The notes under the pieces: model-generated
Databases searched by the model: none
What the model was told of the DNA's origin: nothing
Seen by the model: the letters and a program-made list of their open reading frames with translations, nothing else
Translations under genes and position numbers: made by a program
Shown here: positions 1 to 7,427 of the stretch, piece by piece
Position numbering within the stretch: the first letter of the stretch is position 1
Layout of the letters: each line of letters starts with the position of its first letter
From: JAWLHA01 sp041690535
GTDB taxonomy: Bacteria > Pseudomonadota > Gammaproteobacteria > Thiohalomonadales > Thiohalomonadaceae
Length of the DNA stretch: 28,856 nt
Assembly: GCA_041690535.1 (NCBI GenBank)
Contig: JAWLHA010000056.1
Location: forward strand, 1-28,856
Reading direction: 5' to 3'

Positions 1-111
1 GTCGGCCGCATGGACGCGGCCGTCGAGCGTACAGGGACGTATTCACAGCGAACCTGCTTTCAAGGACTTACGTCGCTCACAGCACGGCGGTGACGTGTAT
101 GCGTTCACCCT
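1..111 (+). repeat. Family R palindromic element, right arm (copy R1, cut by window start)
   Basis: The 27-bp core shared by all copies lies at 52-78 (one mismatch) and the conserved outer end TGCGTTCACCCT at 100-111. The window's first bases, GTCGGCCGCATGGA, match the inner part of an arm in the opposite orientation, so the missing left arm probably lies just upstream of the window. The central stretch at 15-36 is the reverse complement of the centre of the copy at 20942-21203, apart from small differences, showing that the copies share an interior as well as ends. It lies directly upstream of the molybdenum hydroxylase operon and could carry or displace its promoter. Confidence 0.75.
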
Positions 112-201
112 GCCCGGCCCTGCCTCGTGGGCTACCCGTTCCGCTGTTTGGGTCTATCTTTTTCTAAATCCCCGAACCAACCAGAACTTCGGAGCCTCCA
201 C

Positions 202-669
202 ATGGTGACCCTCTCGGTCAACGGTCGTCGTCACGACCTCGATATCGCCCTGGACACACCACTGCTCTGGGCGCTGCGCGATGCCCTCGGGCTCACCGGC
301 ACCAAATATGGCTGCGGCATTGCCCAGTGCGGCGCCTGCACCGTGCACCTGGATGGCAAGGCGGTGCGCTCCTGCGTGCTGCCGGTGTCCGCTGCCGAAG
401 GCAAGGAGGTGACGACCATCGAGGGGCTCTCTGAGAAGGGTGACCACCCCCTGCAGCGGGCCTGGATTGCCGAGGAGGTGCCGCAGTGCGGTTTCTGCCA
501 GTCGGGGCAGCTGATGGCGGCCGCGGCGCTGCTGGCCCAAGACCCCGCCCCGAATGAGGCTGCGATCGAGGAGGCCATGAAGGGTGTGCTTTGCCGCTGT
601 GGCAGCTACCAGCGGGTCCGCCGCGCCATTGAGCGCACCCTCGCGGAACGTGCCCGGGGGCTGGCATGA
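202..669 (+). CDS. iorA: 2Fe-2S subunit of a molybdenum hydroxylase (isoquinoline 1-oxidoreductase alpha / aldehyde oxidase small-subunit type)
   Basis: This 155-residue protein is the electron-transfer subunit of a xanthine-oxidase-family enzyme. Cys38, 43, 46 and 58 form the plant-type ferredoxin cluster, and Cys96, 99, 131 and 133 (QCGFC and CRC) form the second, all-helical 2Fe-2S domain. The length is usual for the family and all eight cysteines are present. The ATG at 202 is chosen because GGAG lies 7 bases upstream and the ferredoxin fold begins at once; a GTG at 127 would add 25 residues that do not resemble the family. Its stop overlaps the next start (ATGA), so the two subunits are translationally coupled. 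IorA is the closest name, but the substrate could be an aldehyde or an N-heterocycle and cannot be read from sequence. Confidence 0.9.
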   Translation: MVTLSVNGRRHDLDIALDTPLLWALRDALGLTGTKYGCGIAQCGACTVHLDGKAVRSCVLPVSAAEGKEVTTIEGLSEKGDHPLQRAWIAEEVPQCGFCQSGQLMAAAALLAQDPAPNEAAIEEAMKGVLCRCGSYQRVRRAIERTLAERARGLA

Positions 670-2768
670 AGGTCGTACTGGATCGCCGCACTTTCCTCAA
701 GACCGCTGCGGCGGGCGGCGCCCTGCTGCTGGGCATTCATCTCCCCGGGTGTCGGGAGGAGAGAGGCGCGTCGGCAAGCCTCCCCGGCTCCGTGCAGCCG
801 GTGGGATTCACCTCCACCTTCGCCCCCAACGCCTGGCTCCAGGTGAATGACGACGGCACCGTGGTGGTGCAGGTGGCCGCCTCGGAGATGGGTCAGGGGG
901 TAATGACGGCCATTCCCATGCTTGTGGCCGAGGAGCTGGAGGCGGATTGGCAGCGGGTCCGGGTGGAGTTCGCACCGGCCCGTGCCGAGTACGCCAACCC
1001 CCTCATGGGCAACCAAGCCACCGGCGGAAGCACCGCCATCCGCGGCTTCTTCCAGCCGCTGCGGGAGGCGGGGGCGATGGCCCGCGAGATGCTGGTAGCC
1101 GCGGCCGCCGCCCGCTGGGGCGTTGCACCCGGGAGCTGCCGTGCCGACCGGGGGGAAATCATCCACCTCCCGAGCGGACGGCGGCTCGGCTTCGGAGAGC
1201 TGGCCTCGGAGGCGGCGAGGCAGCCGCTGCCGGAGCAGGTGAGGCTTAAAGAATCTGGCACCTTCCGCCTCCTCGGCACGCCTGTGCCCCGCATGGACAC
1301 CCCGGCCAAGGTGAACGGCAGTGCCGTGTTCGGCCAGGATGTGCGGGTGCCCGGCATGCTGTTCGCAAGCATTGAGCGCTGCCCGTGGTTTCGCGGCAAG
1401 GCGGTGCGGGTGGAGGCGGGCGAGGCGCTGCGGCTGCCCGGGGTGGTGGACGTGCAAATCATCGACGCGGGCGTGGCGGTGCTGGCGGAGAGCACCTGGG
1501 CCGCGTTCAAGGGGCGCTCCGCCCTGCAGGTCCAGTGGAGCCCCTCCAAGTTACAGGGACTCGATAGCGGCGCCATCCGGGCGCGGCTGCAAAAAGCGCT
1601 GGACCGGCCCAAACCCCGGCGCAATGAGGGCAACGTGGACAAGGCGTTCCGGGCGGCCGACCGCACCATCGAGGCGGAGTTTGCCCTGCCCTACCAGGCC
1701 CATGCCTGCATGGAACCCATGAACTGCACCGCTCAGGTGGGCAGCGGCGAGTGTACCGTGTGGGCCCCCACCCAGGCCCCCGGCCGCACCCAGCAGACCG
1801 CCGCCCGCATCACCGGCCTGCCCCCGGATCGGGTGAGGGTGGTCACCACGTTCCTGGGCGGCGGCTTTGGCCGGCGCTCCGAGCAGGACTTCGTGGAGGA
1901 GGCCGTGGAGCTTGCCAGGCGGACCGGCCGGCCGGTGCAGGTGGCCTGGAGCCGGGAGGATGACATTCGCCACGACTTCTACCGCCCGGCGAGCCACAGT
2001 CGGCTCCGGGCCGCCCTGGACACCCAGGGGCGCCCCATCGCCTGGCATCAGATCACCGCCGGCCCCGGCCTCGCCCAGGGCGGCATCGACATCCCCTATG
2101 CCATCCCCAACCTCCGCCTGGAGCAGGCGGTGGTGGAGCCTGGGGTGCCGGTCGGCTTCTGGCGCGCCGTCGGCGCCTCCAACAACGCCTTCCCGGTGGA
2201 GTGCTTCATGGATGAACTGGCCGCGGCCGCCGGCCGGGACCCCTTTGAGTTCCGCCGCGACCTGCTGGCGGATGCCCGCCCCCGGGCGGTGCTCGAGCTG
2301 GCGGCACAGAAGGCCGGGTGGGGCCGTCACCTGCCCCCCGGTCAGGGCCGGGGCATCGCCCTTTACCGCTCCTTCGGCAGCTTCGTGGCCCAGGTGGCGG
2401 AGGTGTCGGTCGAGGGCGAACGGGTGCGGGTGCGGCGCATCGTCTGTGCGGTAGACTGCGGCGTGGTGGTCAACCCCAACACGGTCGAGGCGCAGATGGA
2501 GAGCGGCATCGTCTACGGCCTCACTGCCGCCCTGGAAAGTGCCATTACCGTGCGCGATGGCGCCGTGGCACAGAGCAACTTCCACGACTTCCCCCTGCTG
2601 CGCTTCGATGCGATGCCCCAGGTGGAGGTGCATATCGTCCCGAGCGGGGAAGCCCCCGGGGGGATCGGGGAGCCGGGCACCCCGCCGGCGGCAGCGGCGG
2701 TGGCCAACGCCATCTTTGCCGCCACCGGGCAGCGCATTCGGGCCCTCCCCATCCGCCTTGGGGCCTGA
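666..2768 (+). CDS. iorB: Molybdopterin-binding large subunit of a periplasmic molybdenum hydroxylase (isoquinoline 1-oxidoreductase beta type)
   Basis: This 700-residue catalytic subunit would bind the molybdenum cytosine-dinucleotide cofactor and hydroxylate an aldehyde or N-heterocycle. A twin-arginine signal (DRRTFLK, Arg7-Arg8, then an Ala/Leu-rich stretch) indicates folded export by Tat, as in the IorB-like subgroup; the 2Fe-2S partner has no signal and would be carried along. Visible family motifs are the glycine-rich GGGFGRR loop near residue 400, FWRAVGASNNAF near 500, and GEPGTPP close to the C-terminus, where Glu669 is the expected catalytic glutamate. There is no FAD subunit nearby, consistent with the two-subunit periplasmic type that passes electrons to a cytochrome or the membrane. 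The exact substrate is unknown. Confidence 0.9.
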   Translation: MKVVLDRRTFLKTAAAGGALLLGIHLPGCREERGASASLPGSVQPVGFTSTFAPNAWLQVNDDGTVVVQVAASEMGQGVMTAIPMLVAEELEADWQRVRVEFAPARAEYANPLMGNQATGGSTAIRGFFQPLREAGAMAREMLVAAAAARWGVAPGSCRADRGEIIHLPSGRRLGFGELASEAARQPLPEQVRLKESGTFRLLGTPVPRMDTPAKVNGSAVFGQDVRVPGMLFASIERCPWFRGKAVRVEAGEALRLPGVVDVQIIDAGVAVLAESTWAAFKGRSALQVQWSPSKLQGLDSGAIRARLQKALDRPKPRRNEGNVDKAFRAADRTIEAEFALPYQAHACMEPMNCTAQVGSGECTVWAPTQAPGRTQQTAARITGLPPDRVRVVTTFLGGGFGRRSEQDFVEEAVELARRTGRPVQVAWSREDDIRHDFYRPASHSRLRAALDTQGRPIAWHQITAGPGLAQGGIDIPYAIPNLRLEQAVVEPGVPVGFWRAVGASNNAFPVECFMDELAAAAGRDPFEFRRDLLADARPRAVLELAAQKAGWGRHLPPGQGRGIALYRSFGSFVAQVAEVSVEGERVRVRRIVCAVDCGVVVNPNTVEAQMESGIVYGLTAALESAITVRDGAVAQSNFHDFPLLRFDAMPQVEVHIVPSGEAPGGIGEPGTPPAAAAVANAIFAATGQRIRALPIRLGA

Positions 2769-2770
2769 TT

Positions 2771-3715
2771 ATGAAAAGCGGTGACTTCGAGGTCCTCTCC
2801 GCGGCCGCGGACTGGCTCCAGTCAGGGCAGCGGGCCCACTTGGTGACCGTGGTGGCGACCTGGGGCTCCTCCCCCCGCCCACCTGGCTCCATGATGGCCA
2901 TTGGGCCGCGGGGCGAGTGGGTGGGCTCCATCAGCGGAGGCTGCATCGAGGCGGACCTCCTGACGCGGCTGACGGGGGCCGACGGCGCCCAGCCGCTGCT
3001 GCTCGATTACGGCGTGGAGCGGGAGGAGGCCCGCCGCTTCGGCCTGCCCTGCGGCGGGCGCCTGCAACTGGTGGTGGAACCGCAACCGCCGCTGCGCTCC
3101 CTGCTGGGCACCCTGGAGGCGCTGAACGCCCGGCAGTGCGTGACCCGGCGCGTCGACCTCGCCAGCGGCGACGCCGAGGTGATCGCCCCGGGCGAGGGGC
3201 TTCACTTCGACGGGCGGGTGCTGGCAAAGCGTTTCGGGCCCGCCTGGCGCCTGCTCCTGATCGGTGCCGGGCAGCTGGCGGACCTCATCGGCCGCATGGC
3301 CCCGGCCCTGGACTTCCACCCCCTGCTCTGCGACCCGCGGGTGGAGGCGCCCGAGAGCGGGCCTTCGGACGCGGTGGAGTTCGTTCCGGGCATGCCGGAC
3401 GATGCCGTCGCGGCCCTGGCCGACCCCCGCACCGCCGTGGTGGCCCTGAGCCATGACCCGCGGCTCGACGATCTCGCCCTGCTGGAGGCGCTGCAGTCCG
3501 ACGCCTTCTATGTGGGGGCCATCGGCTCCCGCGCCACCGCCCGCGCCCGGCAAGGGCGGCTTCGCACCATGGAGCTGCCCGACCACGCCCTGGCGCGGCT
3601 GCACAGCCCCGTGGGGCTGCCCATCGGCAGCCGCACGCCGGCGGAGATCGCGGTGTCCATTCTCGCCGAGCTTGTTGCGGTGAGGAGCGGACGACAGGTA
3701 CGGGATTCGAGATGA
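2771..3715 (+). CDS. xdhC: XdhC/CoxI-family molybdenum hydroxylase maturation factor
   Basis: This 314-residue protein belongs to the family that binds molybdenum cofactor, aids its sulfuration and hands it to xanthine-dehydrogenase-type enzymes. The N-terminal domain shows the conserved WGSSPRPPG and SISGGCIE motifs (about residues 35-60). The C-terminal Rossmann-like domain has GAGQLADLIGRM near residue 165, the GAIGSR motif near 255, and PIGSRTPAEIAVSILAEL near the end. The ATG at 2771 is two bases after the stop of the large subunit, so it is in the same operon. Its last residues (GRQVRDSR) are encoded inside a 7-bp repeat tract, suggesting the natural C-terminus has been extended or replaced by repeat sequence. 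Confidence 0.9.
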   Translation: MKSGDFEVLSAAADWLQSGQRAHLVTVVATWGSSPRPPGSMMAIGPRGEWVGSISGGCIEADLLTRLTGADGAQPLLLDYGVEREEARRFGLPCGGRLQLVVEPQPPLRSLLGTLEALNARQCVTRRVDLASGDAEVIAPGEGLHFDGRVLAKRFGPAWRLLLIGAGQLADLIGRMAPALDFHPLLCDPRVEAPESGPSDAVEFVPGMPDDAVAALADPRTAVVALSHDPRLDDLALLEALQSDAFYVGAIGSRATARARQGRLRTMELPDHALARLHSPVGLPIGSRTPAEIAVSILAELVAVRSGRQVRDSR

Positions 3716-3731
3716 AAGAGACGAAGGGTGG
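3697..3731 (+). repeat. Heptamer repeat tract (family H) at the 3' end of xdhC
   Basis: Read in 7-base steps the tract is GGTACGG, GATTCGA, GATGAAA, GAGACGA, AGGGTGG; the CG of the first, second and fourth units keeps 7-base phase. It spans the xdhC stop codon. Similar tracts follow four minus-strand genes in this window. The rest of the gap up to mocA ends in a pyrimidine-rich stretch (3781-3824) that does not keep 7-base phase. Confidence 0.5.
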
Positions 3732-3824
3732 AGGCGCTACGCGCGATTGCCTTGTTCAAATCACCCGCGGCGCGACCCGTTCCCTCGTGTTTTTCACCTT
3801 CTCTCGCGTTTCTGTCGTTTCCCC

Positions 3825-4379
3825 ATGAGAATCGCGGGGATTCTGCTGGCGGCGGGCCGGGGCACGCGCTTCGGGGCGCACAAGCTGCTCTGTCCCGTGG
3901 AGGGGGTGCCGATGGTCTTGGGCGCGGCGCGCGCCCTCGCTCCCCTCGACGGTGTCATTGCCGTCACCCGCGAAGGTGACCAGAAGATGCGAGATGGTCT
4001 TGCCGCGGCAGGGATCCGTTCGGTCGGCTGTCCCACTGCCGGCAACGGCATGGGCGCCAGCATCGCCTGCGGGATCGCTGCCACCGCCGGGTGGGATGGG
4101 TGGATCGTGGCCTTGGGCGACATGCCCTTCGTCTCCGCGGAGACGGTGGAGCAACTGGCCCGCCTGTTGCGCCGGGGTGCGCAGGTGGCCGCTCCCGTTT
4201 ACCGCGGTCGGAGGGGCAATCCGGTAGGCTTCGGAGCGGAGTATGCGCCCCTGCTGGGGGCCCTGACCGGCGAGGAGGGGGCCCGCCGGCTCATCCGCAC
4301 CTTCGTGCCCCTGGAGGTGGACGATCCCGGGGTACTCATCGACATCGACACCCCCGACGACCTCTGCGCCCAGCACTGA
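3825..4379 (+). CDS. mocA: Molybdenum cofactor cytidylyltransferase-type nucleotidyltransferase (MocA/MobA-like)
   Basis: This 184-residue NTP-transferase would attach CMP to molybdopterin to make the dinucleotide cofactor used by xanthine-oxidase-family enzymes. It has the N-terminal nucleotide-binding signature LAAGRGTRFG followed by HKLL, GNGMGASI near residue 70, the metal-binding GDMPF near residue 100, and RRGNPVGF near 130. The start at 3825 is set by homology because the fold begins there; no clear ribosome binding site is visible, and an in-frame upstream ATG at 3747 would add 26 unlikely residues. It follows xdhC by 109 bases. Its presence in this operon fits the need of the upstream enzyme for the cytosine-dinucleotide cofactor. 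MobA (GMP transfer) is less likely in this context. Confidence 0.85.
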   Translation: MRIAGILLAAGRGTRFGAHKLLCPVEGVPMVLGAARALAPLDGVIAVTREGDQKMRDGLAAAGIRSVGCPTAGNGMGASIACGIAATAGWDGWIVALGDMPFVSAETVEQLARLLRRGAQVAAPVYRGRRGNPVGFGAEYAPLLGALTGEEGARRLIRTFVPLEVDDPGVLIDIDTPDDLCAQH

Positions 4380-4383
4380 CGCC

Positions 4384-4493
4384 CAGGGTGAACGCACCTC
4401 CCGCGGCATAAGTGCGTCCTTGTACCAATCCATGCAGCCGACGACCTGCTTTCAAGGACTTACATCGCTCTTGGGAAATTATGCGTTTACCCT
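4384..4493 (+). repeat. Family R element, internally deleted copy R2 with 11-bp flanking duplication
   Basis: The element starts with CAGGGTGAACGCA and ends with TGCGTTTACCCT, a terminal inverted repeat of about 12 bp with one mismatch. The right arm is complete: the 27-bp core is at 4444-4470 and a GGCATAAGTGCGTCC segment at 4405-4419. The left arm is reduced to its outer end, so this is a 110-bp deletion derivative. It is flanked by GCACTGACGCC (4373-4383) and GCACTCCCGCC (4494-4504), 9 of 11 identical, which looks like an aged target-site duplication. It sits between the convergent 3' ends of mocA and the hibernation factor gene. Confidence 0.8.
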
Positions 4494-4496
4494 GCA

Positions 4497-4516
4497 CTCC
4501 CGCCCTCGCACCTCAT
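4497..4516 (-). repeat. Short heptamer tract (family H) after the hibernation factor gene
   Basis: On the minus strand, directly after the TAG stop, the sequence reads ATGA, GGTGCGA, GGGCGGG. It is only about one and a half recognisable units of the 7-base motif and is listed because its position, touching a stop codon, matches the longer tracts at 5173-5204, 6624-6660 and 24214-24240. Confidence 0.35.
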
Positions 4517-5077
4517 CTACTCGAGTATATGGTGGTGCTCCAACACCTTGACCGTGCTCGCCTGGGGCCCGGCGTCGCCCTGCTCTTCCGCGAACTGCAC
4601 CTCCATGCCCACCGACAGCTTCTCGAAGGGGTAATTGATCACGCTGTTGCGGTGGAAGTAGACAATCCGCCCGTCGCTGCTGTCGATGGTGCCGTGCTCT
4701 TCGAACAGCTCGGTGACGCGGCCATGGGGCGGGACCTCATGGACTTTCACCTTGTTCTGCTGCAACCGTGCATAGTCCTCCAGCTGGCGCACGATGGCAT
4801 CGAAGGCGTCGCGGATCACCACGTAGACATCCTCGTGGGCGTGGTTGAGGTCCGGTTCGCGGCTGGCCACCAACTCCTTGTCGGGCACGGTCACGTCGAT
4901 GCGCACATGGAACAGATTGCCCTTTTGATGCTGTCTGTGGGGGGCCTCGACCGCCACCCGGCAACTCATGATGTGCTCGTAGAAACGATCCAGTTTGGCG
5001 GCCTTCTCACGGATCCGCGCTTCGATGGCCGGTGAGGGATCCATGTTCCGGAATGTCACTTGCAGTGGCAGCTGCAT
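4517..5077 (-). CDS. HPF/RaiA-family ribosome hibernation factor with C-terminal cold-shock domain
   Basis: This 186-residue protein combines two nucleic-acid-binding modules. Residues 1 to about 105 are an HPF/RaiA (sigma-54 modulation) domain: MQLPLQVTFRNMDPSPAIEA, then KLDRFYEHIMSCRVAVE and an acidic HEDVYVVIRDAFDAIVRQLED helix segment. Residues about 118-183 resemble a cold-shock domain, with HGTIDSSDGRIVYFHRNSV (the YFH of RNP2 type) and a GPQASTV segment. HPF-type proteins bind the 30S decoding region and stop translation during stress; the added domain may bind rRNA or mRNA. The start at 5077 is chosen because homology begins there and GAGAG lies about 6 bases upstream; a longer frame reaches 5161 without support. 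Confidence 0.85.
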   Translation of the reverse strand: MQLPLQVTFRNMDPSPAIEARIREKAAKLDRFYEHIMSCRVAVEAPHRQHQKGNLFHVRIDVTVPDKELVASREPDLNHAHEDVYVVIRDAFDAIVRQLEDYARLQQNKVKVHEVPPHGRVTELFEEHGTIDSSDGRIVYFHRNSVINYPFEKLSVGMEVQFAEEQGDAGPQASTVKVLEHHHILE

Positions 5078-5172
5078 GGCATCTCTCGCTGCGGTTATCT
5101 TTTCCCAAAGATAGCACCGGGACCGAGGGGCGAGGCCGCGCAACTGTTTTGAGCAACTCACAGTTCGCGCAG

Positions 5173-5204
5173 CCCCCCCTCGTATCTCGCCCCTCGTACC
5201 TGCC
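5173..5204 (-). repeat. Heptamer repeat tract (family H) after the DUF4397 gene
   Basis: On the minus strand, two bases after the TAA stop, the sequence reads GGTACGA, GGGGCGA, GATACGA, GGGGGGC after a leading GGCA. The CGA recurs exactly every 7 bases, three times. This is the clearest phase-keeping example in the window and is very like the tract after the CBS gene, which also begins with GGCA after the stop. Confidence 0.7.
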
Positions 5205-6515
5205 TTACCTGTCTCGCACCACGATGGGCTCGATGCTGCTGGCCTGATTTGCCGCGATCACGCTGTAGATCCCACCCTCGACGAGGTTCACCGCAGTGTC
5301 GCCGATCACCGCCGTGGTGGTCCCGGCAATGTTCACCCGCACGGTGTGGGCACCGGCGGTCACGGGCAGGTAGTCCGAGACCCCCTTGAACGGCACGTCG
5401 GACAAGACCAGATTGCCGTCCACCAACACATCCACATTGGGGGCATCCGGAGAGGCATGGATGACCCGCACATGGGCGTTGCCTGCCGCGGGCGGCGTCA
5501 GGTCGTCAGGGATGCCCAGGGCCTCGATGGTGGCAGCGAAATTGACCGCCGCCGCTGTTGTCGCGCTCAGTGGCGCCAGCGCCAGCGTGCCCTCCACGAC
5601 CGCGGTTGGGAGGCCGGCCAGGTTGACGGAGACGTTGCGTGCGCCCGACTCCACAAGCAAATAGTCGGTGACGTCCCTGAACGCGACGTTGGCCAGCACC
5701 TGCACGCCATCCACGTAGATGTCCACATTGGGCGCGTCCGGCGAGAGGTGGGCCGCACGCAGCAGGGCCCGGTTATCGTTGATCACGAGGGTTGGGGCCG
5801 CGGAATCTCCGGTGAGGGCCACCAGGTCAATGGGGGCGATCCGGTTTTGGCTCGGCAGGGCCACCACCGTCAGTTTGGCGCCCGCCGCAAGGGTTACCGG
5901 GCCCGAGTCAAACACCACGTCGGTCGAGCCTGTGGGGGTAACGCGAATGCGGTATTGCCCGCCGGGGATCTCCAGGAAGCCGGAGCCTACCCGGAAGGAG
6001 GCGTCGGAGACGGCCGGCGTCGCGGTGCCGAGATCCGCATCGGCCGCGGTGAGGTAAACGTCCACGGCGGGAACAGCCGCGGCGGCATGGACCACCCGCA
6101 GCAACAGATTGCCGCTGGCGGGATCGGCGGCGGAGTCGTCCAGCACGATGGCTTCGATGTTGGCCAGGGTGTTGGCGGCGATCACCGTGAATGGCGTGTC
6201 GGCCGGAAGATCCAGATTGTTCAGCGCGAGCACCGTGGTCGGGGTGCCTGCGGCGTTCACGGCCACATTGATGCCGCCGGTGGGCACGTCGAGATAGCCG
6301 GATGCGGCCTTGTAGGGAACATCGGTAAGGACGGCAATCCCGTCGACCCGTACATCCACGTTCGGGGCATCGGGCGAGCCGTGCAGGACCCGCAGCTGGG
6401 CGGTCGGTTCCAACGGAGAGCGGGTGATCTCGCCGTTGTCGTCATCATCGTGGAAGCAACCCGCAAGCCCCACGGCAAGCGTCAGGGCGGATAAGATTCC
6501 CAGCAGTCTATGCAT
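5205..6515 (-). CDS. Lipoprotein with four DUF4397-like repeats
   Basis: This 436-residue protein starts with a lipoprotein signal (hydrophobic residues 4-18, lipobox LAGC, Cys20), followed by FHDDDDNG; residue +2 is not Asp, so an outer-membrane location is expected. The mature part contains four beta-rich repeats whose first strands read HGSPDAPNVDVRVDG (about residue 45), HAAAAVPAVDVYLTA (about 140), HLSPDAPNVDIYVDG (about 255) and HASPDAPNVDVLVDG (about 350). The second repeat is the most diverged and lacks SPDAPN. DUF4397 proteins are cell-surface or exported proteins of unknown function. GGAG lies shortly before the ATG at 6515. No enzymatic motif is visible. Confidence 0.88.
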   Translation of the reverse strand: MHRLLGILSALTLAVGLAGCFHDDDDNGEITRSPLEPTAQLRVLHGSPDAPNVDVRVDGIAVLTDVPYKAASGYLDVPTGGINVAVNAAGTPTTVLALNNLDLPADTPFTVIAANTLANIEAIVLDDSAADPASGNLLLRVVHAAAAVPAVDVYLTAADADLGTATPAVSDASFRVGSGFLEIPGGQYRIRVTPTGSTDVVFDSGPVTLAAGAKLTVVALPSQNRIAPIDLVALTGDSAAPTLVINDNRALLRAAHLSPDAPNVDIYVDGVQVLANVAFRDVTDYLLVESGARNVSVNLAGLPTAVVEGTLALAPLSATTAAAVNFAATIEALGIPDDLTPPAAGNAHVRVIHASPDAPNVDVLVDGNLVLSDVPFKGVSDYLPVTAGAHTVRVNIAGTTTAVIGDTAVNLVEGGIYSVIAANQASSIEPIVVRDR

Positions 6516-6623
6516 GTGAACTCCAGCCTCCCCATGGTTATTGACGCCTTAAACGTAAACCCGGCTGGAGCATTTACAAGCGAGTAGCCCTGGAAGGTGC
6601 GCGTTTGAAGCCCGTCCCCACGC

Positions 6624-6660
6624 CACCCCTCGCATCCCTCACCTTGCAGCTCGCACCTCC
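6624..6660 (-). repeat. Heptamer repeat tract (family H) overlapping the end of the Mut7-C gene
   Basis: On the minus strand the tract reads GGTGCGA, GCTGCAA, GGTGAGG, GATGCGA, GGGGTGG. The TGA stop of the upstream gene lies inside the third unit, so the last residues of that protein (VRAAR) are encoded by repeat units. Confidence 0.6.
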
Positions 6661-7346
6661 TCTTTCAGCAGGGGCAAGAGAAACTGCCGCATGCGGTGGT
6701 AGTGAGTTCCCTTCCAATAAACGCGACCACATTGGGCGCAGCGCCAGAAGCGGCAGAAGCGCCGACGAACCCCCTCGGGAAGAACCCGGGCCACGCTCTC
6801 CCTGGACACGGCCACGACCAAACCATTGCAGCGCAGGCAGCGGCTCAGCGGTCGTGCGCGCCGCCCGAGGTCGAAGGCCGCTACCACCTCCAGCAACTGC
6901 GCGTGGGGCAGGCGCTGCGCCACGAAGTAACCGAGATCCGGTGCGTGCTCGCGCAACAGCCCCCGGTCGCGGGTAAACAGCACGCGGCCATCCTCATCGG
7001 AAATGCGGGCGATCTCCGGATCGGGGTAGTCGTTGCGGTACAGCGTGTCGCAACCAAACATCCTCAGGTAGCGGGCGAGGCGCCCCAGGTGGGCGTCGCA
7101 TACGCACCGCAGGGGCTCCAAATCCCCTGCCGGCAGCGGGGGAAGCAACGTGACCTGATCGCCCGCGCCCACCACCACGCAGACGTCGGCCACGGCGCTG
7201 TTCACCAGAACCACGTCCACCGCCTCCGGCGCCACCCCAAGGCGCGGCAACAGCGAGGCCAGCGTCGTTGGAGCGCCTATGCTGAGTTCTAAGGCGACGC
7301 TGGATTCGGGCGGTGTGATCTTCACCTCGATGTCCCTGCGATCCAT
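6639..7346 (-). CDS. Mut7-C RNase-domain protein with N-terminal ubiquitin-like domain and zinc ribbon
   Basis: This 235-residue protein has an N-terminal beta-grasp (Mut7-C ubiquitin-like) domain at about residues 1-80 and a PIN-fold Mut7-C domain from about 85. The latter shows CDAHLGRLARYLRMFGCDT, NDYPDPEIA and VLFTRDRGLL, whose acidic residues are the probable metal-binding site. The C-terminus has two CxxC pairs (CLRC and CAQC) forming a zinc ribbon, then YWKGTHYHRM. The family is predicted to be a nuclease related to the exonuclease Mut-7, but its target in bacteria is unknown. The ATG at 7346 matches the family N-terminus; the reading frame extends to 7406 without homology. It is divergent from dsrA across a 207-bp gap. 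Confidence 0.88.
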   Translation of the reverse strand: MDRRDIEVKITPPESSVALELSIGAPTTLASLLPRLGVAPEAVDVVLVNSAVADVCVVVGAGDQVTLLPPLPAGDLEPLRCVCDAHLGRLARYLRMFGCDTLYRNDYPDPEIARISDEDGRVLFTRDRGLLREHAPDLGYFVAQRLPHAQLLEVVAAFDLGRRARPLSRCLRCNGLVVAVSRESVARVLPEGVRRRFCRFWRCAQCGRVYWKGTHYHRMRQFLLPLLKEEVRAAR

Positions 7347-7399
7347 GGGTGAATGGTAACCATCAACAACTTTTATCAATTTAGAGCATGCATATAGAC

Positions 7400-7427
7400 T
7401 TGACATAAAAACCTAGCAAACTACTCT
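7400..7427 (+). promoter_or_regulatory. Candidate sigma-70 promoter of dsrA
   Basis: A perfect -35 hexamer TTGACA (7400-7405) is followed after 16 bases by TACTCT (7422-7427; 4 of 6 match TATAAT). The surrounding 60 bases are clearly AT-rich compared with the rest of the window. Transcription from here would give a leader of roughly 120 bases before the dsrA ATG. Confidence 0.45.

Noticed and set aside
3781..3824. Mirror-image heptamer tract upstream of mocA
   Set aside because: It is pyrimidine-rich and at first looks like the inverted motif, but the CG spacing is 11 and 19 bases, not multiples of 7.
5346..6494. A 382-codon plus-strand open frame opposite the DUF4397 lipoprotein gene
   Set aside because: It repeats only because the real gene has internal repeats; it has no signal or domain of its own.
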